Positions 33,781 through 45,873 of a stretch of 64,000 nt of DNA are shown in pieces. Under the pieces are notes generated by a model. The model was not told the DNA's origin, did not search any database, and saw only the letters and a list, made by a program, of their open reading frames with translations. Made by a program: the position numbers and the translations under genes. The stretch is taken from contig JBOZIK010000001.1 of assembly GCA_051453625.1 (NCBI GenBank), positions 143,386,780-143,450,779 of the forward strand, read 5' to 3'. Each line of letters opens with the position of its first letter. The stretch's first letter is position 1. This DNA is from Welwitschia mirabilis (taxonomy: Eukaryota > Gnetophyta > Gnetopsida > Welwitschiales).

Positions 33781-35443
33781 TTAAGAATAACCTCTTTTAA
33801 AGACTACCCCATGAATGGAGCATACATTAGCATACCGATCTGCAAACCAGGGATTAGGATGCTGTTGGGCTTGCACTATAAACATACTTTCATCAGGAAA
33901 GGATTCATGTTTGTAATTGTCCTCGCATGATTCTGCTAATACAAGGAGCCAAGATAAATGGTCAGCCATTAGAATTTCACTGTCTTTCCTATCTACAATT
34001 ATGAGGATCAAATTCCTATAAAAGTAATATCGAACATAGTACACAAGCATTCTAATTAGGTCTGGCTAACATATTACGAAGGGCAATGTGATTAGTGTGC
34101 ATATTAACATGATACCCAATAAAGTAGTACCTAAACTTATCTAATGCGAAGATTACTGCTAACAACTCTCATCCTATGGTCAAATAATTACATTGAACAA
34201 GGTTTAATGTTTTTTTGAAATAGGAAATGACAACTGGTTTTTTGTCTACCTTTTCACCTAAGACAACATCTACAGCAAAGTTACTAGTATATATTATTAA
34301 TGCAAAATCTAAATCCCAATTGGGTCCTTGTAGAACAGGGGCAGTCACAACTTTTGCTTTAGTAACTTAAATGCTTCCTCATATTTCTGGGACTAATGAA
34401 AAGTTTTATCCTTCTCAAGTAGGGAGTGTAAAGTCTTACGAATCTTTGAATACCCTTTAATAAATCTTCTATAAAAACTTGCATGTCCTAGGAATGACCT
34501 TAGTTGTTTGATGGTAGAGAGTGAAGGTAGGTCCTTAATTGTCGTAATCGTAGAAGAATCCATGGTTGTTCCATCTATAGAGACTATGTGTCCTAATACA
34601 ACTCCTTTTGGCATCCTAAGATGTGGTTTTCTAATTAAGTTTTAATCCACTTTCAATGCATTGATCCAATATGGTCTCTAATCTTTTCAATGTCTAATCA
34701 AAGGAGTTCCCCCAAATAGAGAAATTATCCATAAAAATTTATAGGCATTCACCTAGCATATTAGTAAATATGCTCATCATGGCTCATTAAAAAGTGTCAG
34801 GAGCGTCACCTAATTCAAAGGGCATCCTCCTAATTGCATTAAGTACTAAATGGAAAGGTAAAAGTATTTAAGGATTGATACTCTGAAGCAATATGAATTT
34901 TATTATAGTCATTGTACCCATTTAAGAAGCAATAGTAATCCTGACCTTGGATGTTTTCTATCACTTCATCTACAAATGGAATGGAGAAATGATCTTTCAA
35001 GGAATGGCATTTAGCTTCTTGAAGTTTATACGCACCCTCCACTTACTATTCTTCTTAGGCGCATTTACCCATTCACTATCTGAAATTGGGTAGATGATAT
35101 TAGCATCCATCAACTTGATAATCTCTTCTTTTACTATTTGCCTCAAAGTTGGATTCAATCGCCTTTGTATTTCTATCACTGGTTTTGCATTTGGTTCTAA
35201 GTAGATTTTATGTTGGGAAATAAAATGTGGGACACCTACAAGGTCTTTATAGGTCCATGCGAAGGCTTCCACTTTCCTTTTTAACATTTCTAGCAATCTC
35301 CCCTCTTGTTCCTCTTCCAAATGAGCATTCACTAATGTCAGCTTACTATTGTCCTCATCCAAGGATAAATACTTCAAGTCAGTAGGTAAAAGGCTCAAAT
35401 CTAGTTCTAGGGGAGTACCTTTACCTTTCTTACACATTGCCAT
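33781..35443 (-). pseudogene. pol: Athila-like reverse transcriptase and RNase H remnant
   Basis: RT begins upstream of QEGRLLEMLKRKVEAFAWTY and HKIYLEPNAKPVIEIQRRLN, then EIIKLMDANIIYPISDSEWV (about 35100) and WRVRINFKKLNAIP. DHFSIPFVDEVIENIQGQDY, YCFLNGYNDYNKI and PFST follow in the next frame. The thumb region is GVVLGHIVSIDGTTMDSSTI and RSFLGHASFYRRFIKGYSKI (34614-34393). RNase H ends with IIVDRKDSEILMADHLSWL (about 33980). The FADD-type catalytic box was not found in a clean frame. Broken and inactive. Confidence 0.85.
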
Positions 35444-35879
35444 AGAGGTAATTCCATCTTCTCTTAATACGTCCTAAGTACAAAAAATATCATAGTGGTG
35501 GTTGTCTTCTACTATTTAAACACACGTCGTATGTTGTGCTCAACTTGTACCTTCGATATGCTTCTTGTCAACTCATAGGGATTTTTAGAATATAAAGATT
35601 ACTGTATTGTTTTCCATTATTTTCTTTGCCTTAATAATACTTCGTCTCCACATAGGATTATTAACTCTTTTGGCTGCTTATTACTCTAGTGTTGAACAAT
35701 GTCCAAGAGGTTGCATTCTTCAATATAATCATCTCTCTCATCATACTCGGTGCATTTCTCCACAGCATCATAGATCTTCACGTCAAATTTGTCATTTCCA
35801 AATTGTCATGTCAGCATTCCTCCTCTTGTGTGAATAACTTCATTAGCTATTGCGAACCATGCTTTTCCTAAGATCGGTA

Positions 35880-36140
35880 GTAACTTCCACTTCTTTCTAC
35901 TTCTAAGAGTATAAAGTCTGTAGGATAATATCCTTTATTTACTTAAATGATCAAGTCCTTGATCATTCCAATAGATTTTTCCAAGGATCCTTTTGCCATT
36001 TATAAGTGAATATTTATTGGCTGTAATCTTTCCATCAACTTCAGCCTCTTCATAATGTGCTCAAGCATCAAGTTTACACTTGCTCCTAGATCAACCAGGG
36101 AATGCTTCTATCGATCTGTACCTTTTAATGTCATTGTGAC
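35880..36140 (-). pseudogene. Athila-like aspartic protease remnant
   Basis: The minus strand reads LVDLGASVNLM near 36090, the DLGA variant of the aspartic protease active site typical of Athila-like Gypsy elements. KGYYPTDFILLEVE follows. The downstream part LGKAWFAIANEV lies just below. The catalytic Asp is present; the surrounding frame has stops. Confidence 0.75.
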
Positions 36141-36895
36141 TGTTGCAACCCTTGGGTCTTTATACTTAGTACTTTTCTAACTTAACACTGCAAATTTCTA
36201 GTCAGCTAAGCACACATTTTGTGGCAGTTTCTTATTCCTCTTTCTCTTGATCAGGTTCTTGAAGGATTTTTAATTTTTTTTGTTGTCTTTTAACAACTTC
36301 CAAAGAGGAAGTGGGACAAAAACTTCTTTCAATATGGTCTCTAGTTCTTTAGTCAGTTCTGATTGTTGCAACTTTAATCTCTATGGGAATGGAAGGTTGG
36401 ATGGGCTTTTAGATTGATTGGGAATTGCATTTGTCATTTTCCCTATATTCTCTTGCTAGTGAGGTCATTTTCACATCTTGTTGAGGTGCTTTGGTTATTG
36501 TTTCAGTCCTCCTTCTTGTGACTACCTTACTATCTTTAATCACGTGGGAGTTAGGTTGAGAAGAAGGAGGTAATTCTCCTACCTGTCTTGAGTTGACAAA
36601 GAGGGATCATTGCATCATTTCCATCAACATGTTTAGATTTTCACCCACGTTTCTATAGCTTTTCTAGTTTGAGAGGACTCCTTCTTCAAAGTCTATTGGA
36701 GGTTATGAAGTGGGTTCTATGCTAGGTTGGGATTGTTTACCAGCAGATTGTATGATGATATCAAATATCAATCCAAGTATTACTCTGCTTGTACTACATC
36801 CACGTATTACTCTCTATAAATATCGATCCAAAATGTTTCACTAAATTTTGAAAAAAGGGTCTAGGCCCAATGGATTCTGCACAGATGGAGGGTTT

Positions 36896-37684
36896 CTATA
36901 GTTGATTAGCAGCACATAGATCCTCTAGTAGGGAATTCTTATAATAGAAAATACAAGGGCATGTTGAAATTTGATATCTAACTTGTCTGCATGGAAGACA
37001 TGTTTCCACTTGAGTTGCGGATTTATCAGCTTTTATCCCATCAATAGCCATTGTCATCTTTTCCAATGTNNNTTTAATCTCCTCCAGGGCAGAGTTCGGA
37101 TGTTCCTCCCTTGTAGTTAAACTACTTGAAGCTTTTAAACTCTTCACTTACTCAAGTTGCTTCCCTAGAGTTGGTTTCACTTCCCCCTTCACTTGCGAGC
37201 TCTTACTTTGTTATAACAATGATTCAAGTTTCTTCCAACATTCATCCACTTCAACATTCATGATATCTCCTCCATAAGCAAAATCTATTGTCTAGCATGT
37301 TGTGGACAGTAGTTCTTCTACAAAGAATCCAACTAGTTGGCATTCCTCTAGATCATGTAGGTGATACCTAGCCACTATCGAAGAGACTCTGTCAAATGCT
37401 GAAGCATAGTCCTCATCATCTTGTTGCGTAAATCCTGTGATCTTTTTCTTGATACCTTCTACTTTGTTATTGGTTAGGTATCATCTATTTAGAAGTTCTT
37501 CCTCCATACAATCTTTGGTTGTCATGGAATGGTGGGGTGATCGATAAAACCAATTCCTAGCACTTCTTGACATGGCTATTTTAAAGATAGTTAAGGAGGA
37601 TATATTAGTGATGGGCTTCCTAATGTTTGCAAAAATGACTATAGCTCCTTTAAGAATTGTATGGATCCTATTCTTTCCTGCCAA
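36896..37684 (-). pseudogene. gag: Athila-like gag remnant
   Basis: Retrotransposon gag (capsid) region: ARNWFYRSPHHSMTTKDCME, then NRYL-like, EGIKKKITGFTQQDDEDYAS, and YHLHDLEECQLVGFFVEEL, TIDFAYGGDIMN. This is the 'WF..LP..SI..W..M...FL..Y' and 'LID.A.GGS.M' pattern of Athila gag. A 3-N run (37070-37072) and stops interrupt it. The N-terminal part (37700-38280) is not recognisable. Confidence 0.78.
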
Positions 37685-38279
37685 AAAATTTAGGTAGAGC
37701 TACCAAATGTTCCACCTCCACATTGTCTCCATGGGGTAAATTAATAGGATCGTTGAAAAGCTTATCTTAATGTTCTAATTTGATTATTCATGTTTCTTCG
37801 TGGCATTTGTTGTGCTACTTGTGAGCTATTGGGTGGTGGGGTTACTGGTAGCTCAGTTTGGTTTACTGATTGGTTTACCCCTATGCAAGAGATCTTTTGG
37901 TCAACTATTGACTTGTTTTCATAACTCCTCTCTGTCTATACAAAGCCGTAATGTGTGAAAAGAGATTGGGGTACAATGGACGTCACTAGGCGCGTCTAGT
38001 CTATTAAAGAGGATGGAATTGCTTAATGATGGTAGCGATAACTCTTGGATAGAGGGCTGGCAATAGATTTTACGCTGAGTATCCTTCACTATTTCACTAT
38101 ACTCTCCCTAGTCAAAATATTCTTGCTCAATGTTTTTTCTAAGAGACATTGCCCTTTGTTTTCTCTTGCCCTTGGCATGCATACTTGTAGTTATAACTAA
38201 AAAGGAAATGATAAAATCAAAAAGAATTAACACAATCACTACTCTAATACATGCTTTCACATCTAAGAATATTGTCACC

Positions 38280-38298
38280 TCCCTGACAATGACGCTAA
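38280..38298 (-). other. Primer binding site of the Athila-like element (tRNA-Asp type)
   Basis: Minus-strand TTAGCGTCATTGTCAGGGA, just inside the 5' LTR, differs from the Athila/Tat PBS TGGCGCCGTTGCCGGGGA by C-to-T and G-to-A changes and one G/T. The transitions are what deamination of methylated cytosines would give. Confidence 0.75.
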
Positions 38299-38300
38299 AA

Positions 38301-39317
38301 TGTGGGAGCTTATTTCAACCATGAGTCAATCCAAGGGTGGCAAAAAGCAGTTAGGATGAAATGCTTTATTAGTGGTATTCAACGCAAAGTATCACTTGTG
38401 CAGAGCAAAAAATAATAGTGCAAAATACATGTGGTAAACACAGATTGCAGTAAACGGCAAAAATAATGATGCAAAAAGTAAAACTACACTATGATGAATG
38501 CAGATTTAATGTCACAAAGATTTAGGGGTGTTGTCCCATGCCCTGGCTTTGATAAGTAGGAACTCAGGAATGCGAATGTACTCTCAGAGGTCTTGGTCAA
38601 TAAAGCTAATCTGAGAACCCTCAAAGGGGTGTTTCTTCCCATACTTAGAATTATGAGATGGTACAGAGAGAATCTAAAATACTATAAATGTCAACCCTAA
38701 ATTGATTTTGGAAATAAAAGCCAGGAAACAAAAAATGCAACACCTATGCCAGCATTGTGCAAAAAGGAATAAATTAAAGGTTAACACTGCAGGGATTCAA
38801 TAGACTACTGTAGTGCTGTCATGATTACAGAGGCTGCAAAAAGCTAATTTCATCTTAAGTTATAGCAATAAATACTATTACTACTAAAGGGATGGGATTC
38901 TTATTACATTTAGGAGTGAAATCAGCTCATTAAGGTGATAGAAAGGGGAGTTGGCACTGCAATAGTACAAAAATCTTTAATTTAGCTACAATTAGCTATT
39001 ACAAGGGCTTAAACAAGATCCTTTGGAAGGGATAATTGTCAATGTTAGCTCCCTCTTCTGTGCGAGAGTTGTGGTAGCTTCAATGCCTCTTCCAAAGGAC
39101 ATGTATCGAAACTATCAGTGAGTACCTGTTTTACTAGCAGCTAATGAAGAACAGAAAGTATTCGATTTATGTGTAAGTACAAACTTCACATAATATCAGT
39201 AAGCTTGACTGCATGCCAACTCACATTGACACAACTCAATTCAAATGCATTTCATGCTAACTATGTGTGAGAATATCTAAAATTACACCATCATATTTGG
39301 TAAATTGAGTCTCCACA
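38301..39317 (-). repeat. 5' LTR of the Athila-like element
   Basis: 1017 bases, plus-strand TGTGGGAGC to GTCTCCACA. It pairs with 27599-28668 and is followed by the ACCAT target-site copy at 39318-39322. Confidence 0.88.
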
Positions 39318-39322
39318 ACCAT

Positions 39323-40556
39323 CCATTCTAATTCTCCCTTTAAGATAACATCAATATTTACCTTAGTGTTGGTCGACCCTTTACCAATCATCGGTGAACC
39401 ATCCAAAATTCAAGTCAACAAAAAGGAATTAGGGAAGAATGTTTTTATCTCTTTAGGTACCTTACCATTTTGCCTAAAGTGCTTTCACTAACCTTGAACA
39501 CATCAAAATCCACTAGAACCTTCTCTTTTAGGATTTTGAAGTTCATGAGAATTACTTGTTTTTAAAACAATAAGGTATAAACTATTTTAGTTGCATCTTT
39601 AAACATTTGCATAACCTACATAGCCACTAAGGAGCAAGTAACAATTTACAACATGTGATGCACGATTCCTTAGTTGTCTAACTATGTAAACTATCCTTTG
39701 TTAAAGGTTCATCCTCCAAAACAAAACCTACTATCAATTAATAAAACAAATTCCTAAGGAATAACGCATCTCAATACTACTCATACTATAATATGATTAA
39801 CTGTGAAGTTCTTCCTAGCATGTTATCACTATTCTTACTAGTATAATTGTGTTCATTACATCAAAATTTCTTAAGGAATATTTTTTCTTTTCTTTTTCTC
39901 CCCTATTTTCGCTTCACCTCTTCCAAGATCCAATATCTCAACTTGGCCCTTACCTTGAAAGCCTCCAATTTTGGCCTTCAGAAATCATTCATGTGACCAT
40001 GACTTAAAAAGTATCTCTCATAGCTTTTTCAAATTTTTTTTTTTTAATAAGGTTAAGATTTTTGCTAAGCTCCTCAATGTAAGCTTTCTTAAATTCTCAA
40101 AGTTCTTCAGTGGTAACTTCCTAATTATCATGCATAAGCACCTTTGATACCATGTCCATTGATGATAATATTTAGTAATCTAATTAAAAATCAAGATAAA
40201 AGAAAAATAATGAAAAACAAATGCATATAGTTATTAGCAAAGTGAAAAAGCCTCTATCATGTGGAGTTTAACTTAAGATTACATAAAAGTGATCCAAAAA
40301 AGAATTATCGAAAGGATTACAAACGATACTTACCACAAGCAATAAATCTAGTAAAAATAGCCTTCAAGGGGTGACTTAATGCATTATTGGTGTTATCATT
40401 TTCTAAAGATATAACATGACAAACATTTGATCTTCACTCAATGGTAGGTGTTTAGGATGTAACCTTTCATGATCACAACAAACACTAAGGTCTCCAAAAT
40501 CAATTGTAAATGTAAAAAATGTTAATGTCAGAGGTGGAATTAAAGATAGTCTTATG
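39323..40556. other. No gene recognised; flank of the Athila-like insertion
   Basis: This should continue the sequence interrupted at 27593. Minus-strand frames such as MNFKILKEKVLVDFDVFKVS and LKGELEWMV are open for short stretches but match no family I recognise. It may be the upstream part of the decayed Copia. Confidence 0.4.
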
Positions 40557-40785
40557 TGATAGGATCGAGAAACCTAGAGAGGGGGAGGGGGTTTAGGGGT
40601 AAAAAGATTCTTTAAAAAATAATAATGATATCAACTAAATAGACTCACAGCATAACGAAACTTGCTCAAAATAATTTGCTAATAAATTCGTGCATATAAA
40701 GAAAAACTAAAAGTATTCAAAGTAATGAATCTAATAGAAAGCATAAAATACCGAATAGATGCAAGCAGGATTTTATAGTGGTTCA
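40557..40785 (-). repeat. LTR fragment of the Sirevirus-like family
   Basis: Starts TGATAGGATCG and follows the left part of the element 1 LTR (8524 onward), including TTTAAAAAAT, CTTGCTCAAAATAATTT, AAAGTATTCAAAGTAATGAA and GCAGGATTTTATAGTGGTT. It breaks off at a 100-N gap. The bases before it only faintly resemble the PBS region of the family. Confidence 0.8.
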
Positions 40786-40885
40786 NNNNNNNNNNNNNNN
40801 NNNNNNNNNNNNNNNNNNNNNNNNNNNNNNNNNNNNNNNNNNNNNNNNNNNNNNNNNNNNNNNNNNNNNNNNNNNNNNNNNNNNN
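40786..40885. other. Assembly gap of 100 N between two different LTR families
   Basis: Left flank: Sirevirus-like LTR. Right flank: 3' end of a different Copia LTR. The gap therefore hides a real insertion boundary or a misjoin. Confidence 0.85.
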
Positions 40886-40960
40886 CACATTGGGGTTTTC
40901 CACGTAAATCTGGTGTGTTGATATTTGCATTTGCTTTTGCTCTGCTGCATTTTTCTAACA
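40886..40960 (+). repeat. LTR 3' end of the element 5 Copia family
   Basis: The inverse complement matches 48490-48565: TGTTAGAAAAATGCAGCAGAG on the minus strand, then ACACCAGATTTACGTGGAAA. It ends TTTTCTAACA. No PBS follows, so it is a solo or 3' LTR piece in plus orientation. Confidence 0.75.
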
Positions 40961-41130
40961 TGAAGTGTTAAAACTTGTTTAAAACCATCTCGGTCACTCT
41001 AGCAAGTTCAAACACATCCAACAACGTTGTTAACGTATCCAAATCACATTCTAATACATCCCCTCTAACTTAATGCTTCACTCTTTTTCATGTTTATTGA
41101 GTCATTTACTATGTAGAGAAGATCTTTTTG

Positions 41131-41467
41131 ACTATTCTTGTACATCCCTAAAATTAATTCTTGTAGTCATTCTATTTCTCTTCTTAATTATGTTCAAAGA
41201 AAATTGATCAACTCAATTTTCATGTGTTAAATTGACCTTCATTAGCTACAAATATTTTTTTAAGGATTTCTTCTTTTTTTTCAAGACTTGAAATTGTATA
41301 ACTATTTCTTGTTCCTATCTAAAATCAATTCTTGTAGTCATGCTATTTCTCTTCTTAATTATGTTCAAAGAAAATTGATCAACCGAATTTTCATGAGTTA
41401 AATTGACTTTCATTAGCTACAAATGACTTTTTAAGGATTTCCTTTCTTTTCAACACTTGAAATTTTA
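41131..41467. repeat. Tandem duplication, period about 170 bp
   Basis: Copy 1 (41131-41300) and copy 2 (41301-41467) share long blocks such as ATTTCTCTTCTTAATTATGT and CAAAGAAAATTGATCAAC, with scattered substitutions and small indels. Only two copies are present. No coding function is seen. Confidence 0.88.
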
Positions 41468-43249
41468 AACCTTATTACTTCCATATTTCTTGTCAGCATT
41501 AATTTGTTACTAGTAGAATCCTTTAAATGCATCTTGTAGATTGATATATTTATTGCATGACTTACATGTTTGGTGAATAGAGATTCAAAGACAAGAAGTT
41601 CATATAACAAAGAATAATTCTGTTGAGAATAAATCCATCATTATTTTTGTTCTTTATAGATCGTTATGTACAATTATCTTATTAGGAGGCAGTGAAGGTT
41701 GTATAAGAAAAGAGACAACTTTTAAGGTTTATAAGAACATCATTTGGAGCCTCCACACTTGTTATGTTCAGAGACTTGCTAGGGCAAGTGCAGATATGAC
41801 TACCTACTGAAATTGATTCTTGATCAGCACATGCTCATGGACAAACATAAGATCACATTTGCACTCCCTCACTTTAATATTTTCATTATACAAAATTTCA
41901 TTTATATGGGTCAGCCCTACCGATTTAAGAGATGGCCATCAACTAACCAAGTTTCATTTATGACGCATACCCAAGATGTTGAAGCTTACCTCCAATCAGG
42001 CATTGAACATATGAGCAAGAACCACATGCTTTATTATTATCCCTTTTCCATAGGCTGTTATAACTAATTTCTCTCGCTTTAGAAGAACAGGTTTCATTTG
42101 CATTTTTTTTACAAATCTGTTTAACAGTTTGCATAAATATATTTGTAAATCTTCATTGCTACTTACATGTTTAATTCCTAGTCAGGTTCTTCTAAGTCAA
42201 AAAGATATACCAGAGCTCCACTGTATGAAACCTCAAAAACCTCTCCCAACCTAAATATTAAGTGTTTGTGAGGTTTATAAGGATGCAATAATTTGAAAAT
42301 CAACCCTCGATCTGAATACGTAACAGAAAGAATGAACACATTTGAAAAAAGAACTAGGATAGACTTTAATGGATGCACCAATATGGAGTCTCTATTGATG
42401 ACTTATCACATACATCCTAAACCCCTCCTACTCGTTTCCCACATTTAAACCTACTAACACGTCTGACAAGGTTGCCTTCTAATTGTACATATAAAACATT
42501 AAAAAACGGTGGAGTTTCCCGCAACTTTCACAAGCTCTGTTAAAACTATTCTTGAGTAAGTTTCTGGGTAATTTAAGCCTTTCATTCTCTATCAATGCTG
42601 TATGCTTCCATCATGAATTTTCAATGTTAAAGAGAAAGGCATTTGAAGGTGCTCTGTTGTAAGTGTAGAGCACTTACAGCTGAAGCAACTTCACAGTAAT
42701 TGTTGTTTTTAAATGCTCCAGCATTGTAAACTAAAGACCTGTACGTCAATTCAGAATGACAAGCTGTATATGTAATACAGGACACCTCAGCCAATTACGT
42801 ACACAATTTGAGACTTAACTCTTGTATGGTGTATTCTTTGACGGTTCAAAGAAATAAAGATTTGGATAATGCACACCCCTTTCTGCAAATCTCTTACCCT
42901 CTTGAAATTAATTACAGTATTGTACATTCTTTGAACAATAATAAGTAATAAAGATGCTTGGGATGTAATTTCACTGTCAATATTTTGATTTCATTGAAGA
43001 TGGGGAAAACGGGATCTAACAATGTTGGCTGTTAATTTTTGGAATCAGTTGATTGTCCATCTTAGTTTCAACTGGAATGCCATTTCCTTATTTTTTTTCC
43101 CTCCCTGTTTTAGTAGTTACTCACTTTTTCCTCCCTCTTTATTCCAGTTGAGAGGCAATTGCGATGCTGTTTCCAGATTTTTCTGTTTGAATTTTCACCA
43201 AATAGTGATCATTCAGCAAACTTTCTATTCATCCAACATTTACAGATTT
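41468..43249. other. No gene recognised
   Basis: AT-rich sequence with short open frames that match nothing known to me. It includes a perfect 8-bp hairpin stem with a 5-base loop (42658-42678) and another at 42834-42853 (TTCTTTGA / TCAAAGAA). Confidence 0.5.
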
Positions 43250-44244
43250 NNNNNNNNNNNNNNNNNNNNNNNNNNNNNNNNNNNNNNNNNNNNNNNNNNN
43301 NNNNNNNNNNNNNNNNNNNNNNNNNNNNNNNNNNNNNNNNNNNNNNNNNNNNNNNNNNNNNNNNNNNNNNNNNNNNNNNNNNNNNNNNNNNNNNNNNNNN
43401 NNNNNNNNNNNNNNNNNNNNNNNNNNNNNNNNNNNNNNNNNNNNNNNNNNNNNNNNNNNNNNNNNNNNNNNNNNNNNNNNNNNNNNNNNNNNNNNNNNNN
43501 NNNNNNNNNNNNNNNNNNNNNNNNNNNNNNNNNNNNNNNNNNNNNNNNNNNNNNNNNNNNNNNNNNNNNNNNNNNNNNNNNNNNNNNNNNNNNNNNNNNN
43601 NNNNNNNNNNNNNNNNNNNNNNNNNNNNNNNNNNNNNNNNNNNNNNNNNNNNNNNNNNNNNNNNNNNNNNNNNNNNNNNNNNNNNNNNNNNNNNNNNNNN
43701 NNNNNNNNNNNNNNNNNNNNNNNNNNNNNNNNNNNNNNNNNNNNNNNNNNNNNNNNNNNNNNNNNNNNNNNNNNNNNNNNNNNNNNNNNNNNNNNNNNNN
43801 NNNNNNNNNNNNNNNNNNNNNNNNNNNNNNNNNNNNNNNNNNNNNNNNNNNNNNNNNNNNNNNNNNNNNNNNNNNNNNNNNNNNNNNNNNNNNNNNNNNN
43901 NNNNNNNNNNNNNNNNNNNNNNNNNNNNNNNNNNNNNNNNNNNNNNNNNNNNNNNNNNNNNNNNNNNNNNNNNNNNNNNNNNNNNNNNNNNNNNNNNNNN
44001 NNNNNNNNNNNNNNNNNNNNNNNNNNNNNNNNNNNNNNNNNNNNNNNNNNNNNNNNNNNNNNNNNNNNNNNNNNNNNNNNNNNNNNNNNNNNNNNNNNNN
44101 NNNNNNNNNNNNNNNNNNNNNNNNNNNNNNNNNNNNNNNNNNNNNNNNNNNNNNNNNNNNNNNNNNNNNNNNNNNNNNNNNNNNNNNNNNNNNNNNNNNN
44201 NNNNNNNNNNNNNNNNNNNNNNNNNNNNNNNNNNNNNNNNNNNN
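43250..44244. other. Assembly gap of 995 N
   Basis: A sized gap next to the likely host exon; its content is unknown. Open frames that span it are only runs of N. Confidence 0.95.
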
Positions 44245-44810
44245 CAAATATGCAAGATTACTGAAAAGTTAAATTCATCAGCAGAAGAAGAAAATGGTAG
44301 CAGTCAATATGAAGTAGACAAGTATAAGTGCAAGTCAGTAGTGAATTGTCACCAGGCACCTGTCATACAGAAGCACTTAAATCATACTGGAGTGGCTGAA
44401 AATCCAAGTTAGAATGTATTGTCCAAAGGGTAAAAATTCCATGTAAGGATTTAAATCTTGGTATCATTTTGACACTTGCGTGAAATCATCTGGATCACCA
44501 CATAACTAAAACAGGATTTCAGCGTAGTTTTTGATGCCATTTGTGGCAGCAATACCTTTGATGTTAAGGAAAAGCAGAAGCAAATTCTCTGACAGAATAA
44601 CAAAGAGAAAAGAAAAGTTACCAAATATCATTGACAGCTTCTTTACTAATATATGCTCATTGTAGCGTTAAAAGGGGCACAAAAAAATACTTTTTAGATT
44701 TTCGAAAGATTAAAATTCCAGAGTCCTATAGTAATATTTAATGGTTCTTTCTTTGTTCTCTTCAAAAAACAATCATCACCATGCACCACAAATATGCCAC
44801 TTCCTAGAAA

Positions 44811-45442
44811 TCACCTTGTGTTCAGATCCAACTTTCCAACTTCTCTCCAGTCCTCATGGACAGCATTAGCTGAAACTGTTTCCATGTTTTGAAGTCCTCT
44901 GTCCTCACCTGCATCAGGATTATGCTCATCATTCAGGAAATCCTCAGATGGGTCAGCATCCTCTTCCTTTTGCAAGGTTCCCCATCCATGTAGAATATCA
45001 TCCATGTTCACAGCATGTTCTTGCTCAGGAAGCTCTTGCAACATTTGTTCTTCTGCTCTCGCCTTAGCCAGCCCTTCTGCACGAGCAGATTCTAATCGAG
45101 CAGCTTCAGCCTTATTTGCTTCAGCTCTTGCCTGTTCAGCTTGAGCCATAGCCATCCTCATATTTTCTTCTGCCTTTTTCCTGGCCTCAAGTCCTGCTTG
45201 CATTTCATATAGTTTTTGCTTCTCATCATGAAGAAGTCTTTGTTCAATCATTAATCGTTCCTCAGATCGAAAATCTCCTTGGGCTCTCCTTTTCAAAATA
45301 GTGTTGAAAACAACAATTTGTCTCTCAAAAGCTTGGGTGAATTCTCCAACTTTAGCTAGTAAGTTCTGATCCCATAGTTGAGACCGTGACAACTGGCCTG
45401 ATGAATCTTCTAATATCCTATCATCATCCTCTGCTTCATAAT
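44811..45442 (-). CDS. Terminal exon of a putative host gene: Ala/Glu-rich coiled-coil protein
   Basis: An uninterrupted minus-strand exon of about 209 codons with a normal stop (TGA at 44813-44811). A good 3' splice acceptor lies upstream (CCATATTTTTGCAG ending at 45443), so the exon starts inside a codon. It is the only long open frame here that does not look like a transposon. Order: an acidic start (YEAEDDDRILEDSSGQ), a segment QLWDQNLLAKVGEFTQAFER, a long charged coiled coil (from EERLMIEQRLLHDEKQ through Ala/Glu/Arg heptads such as AEQARAEANKAEAARLESAR), then an acidic tail (DDILHGWGTLQKEEDADPSE) ending KLDLNTR. I do not recognise the family. A structural or nuclear scaffold-type protein is only a guess. 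The other exons must lie at higher coordinates, beyond or among the transposons, or be missing. Confidence 0.6.
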
Positions 45443-45873
45443 CTGCAAAAATATGGTATGGCAAGATCCTGCAGCACAGGCAGAGCATGCAACTTGAAAT
45501 AAGCACATTTCTGGAGTTTCCTGCCAACTTCATAATCTCGTAACATCCACAACAAAGAATAGGAAAAACACACTCTACATTACAGGACAAATACGATGAG
45601 CACTATGGTTTTTGACGTGCCAGATATTTTAATACGGACACCCTATTTAACTATTACTACAAGAATGTTACTGTGGGTAACAGTGCAATACAAATGAATA
45701 TGGGCATTCAAAACTACTTAAAAATTTGCAAACAAAGTAAACAAATTCAACCCTAAAATATTTTTTGCAAGTTATATTTGAAAGCTAAATTTATTTTCCC
45801 TCGTTATATTTTTCAAGTAATCCTCCAGTGCATTGTAAACGGCAGTTAACGTTATAATATCACCTTGGCATGT

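Larger units (their letters stand above)
27599..39317 (-). mobile_element. Athila-like Gypsy retrotransposon, full length, with TSD
   Basis: 11.7-kb element on the minus strand with LTRs at 38301-39317 (5') and 27599-28668 (3') and perfect 5-bp target-site duplications ACCAT (27594-27598 and 39318-39322). Order: PBS, gag, protease, RT, RNase H, integrase, a long spacer, then an extra ORF (28815-30284) before the 3' LTR. The DLGAS protease, the RT block IIYPISDS, and the extra ORF after integrase point to the Athila lineage. All coding parts contain stops. Confidence 0.9.

Noticed and set aside
43022-44412. Several open frames of 300-400 codons
   Set aside because: They consist almost wholly of N; the same holds for frames over 59683-60622 and 62002-63207.
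44256-44412. Plus-strand tail KLNSSAEEENGSSQYEVDKY after the 995-N gap
   Set aside because: Short, no acceptor or family motif, and its start lies in N; not enough to call an exon.
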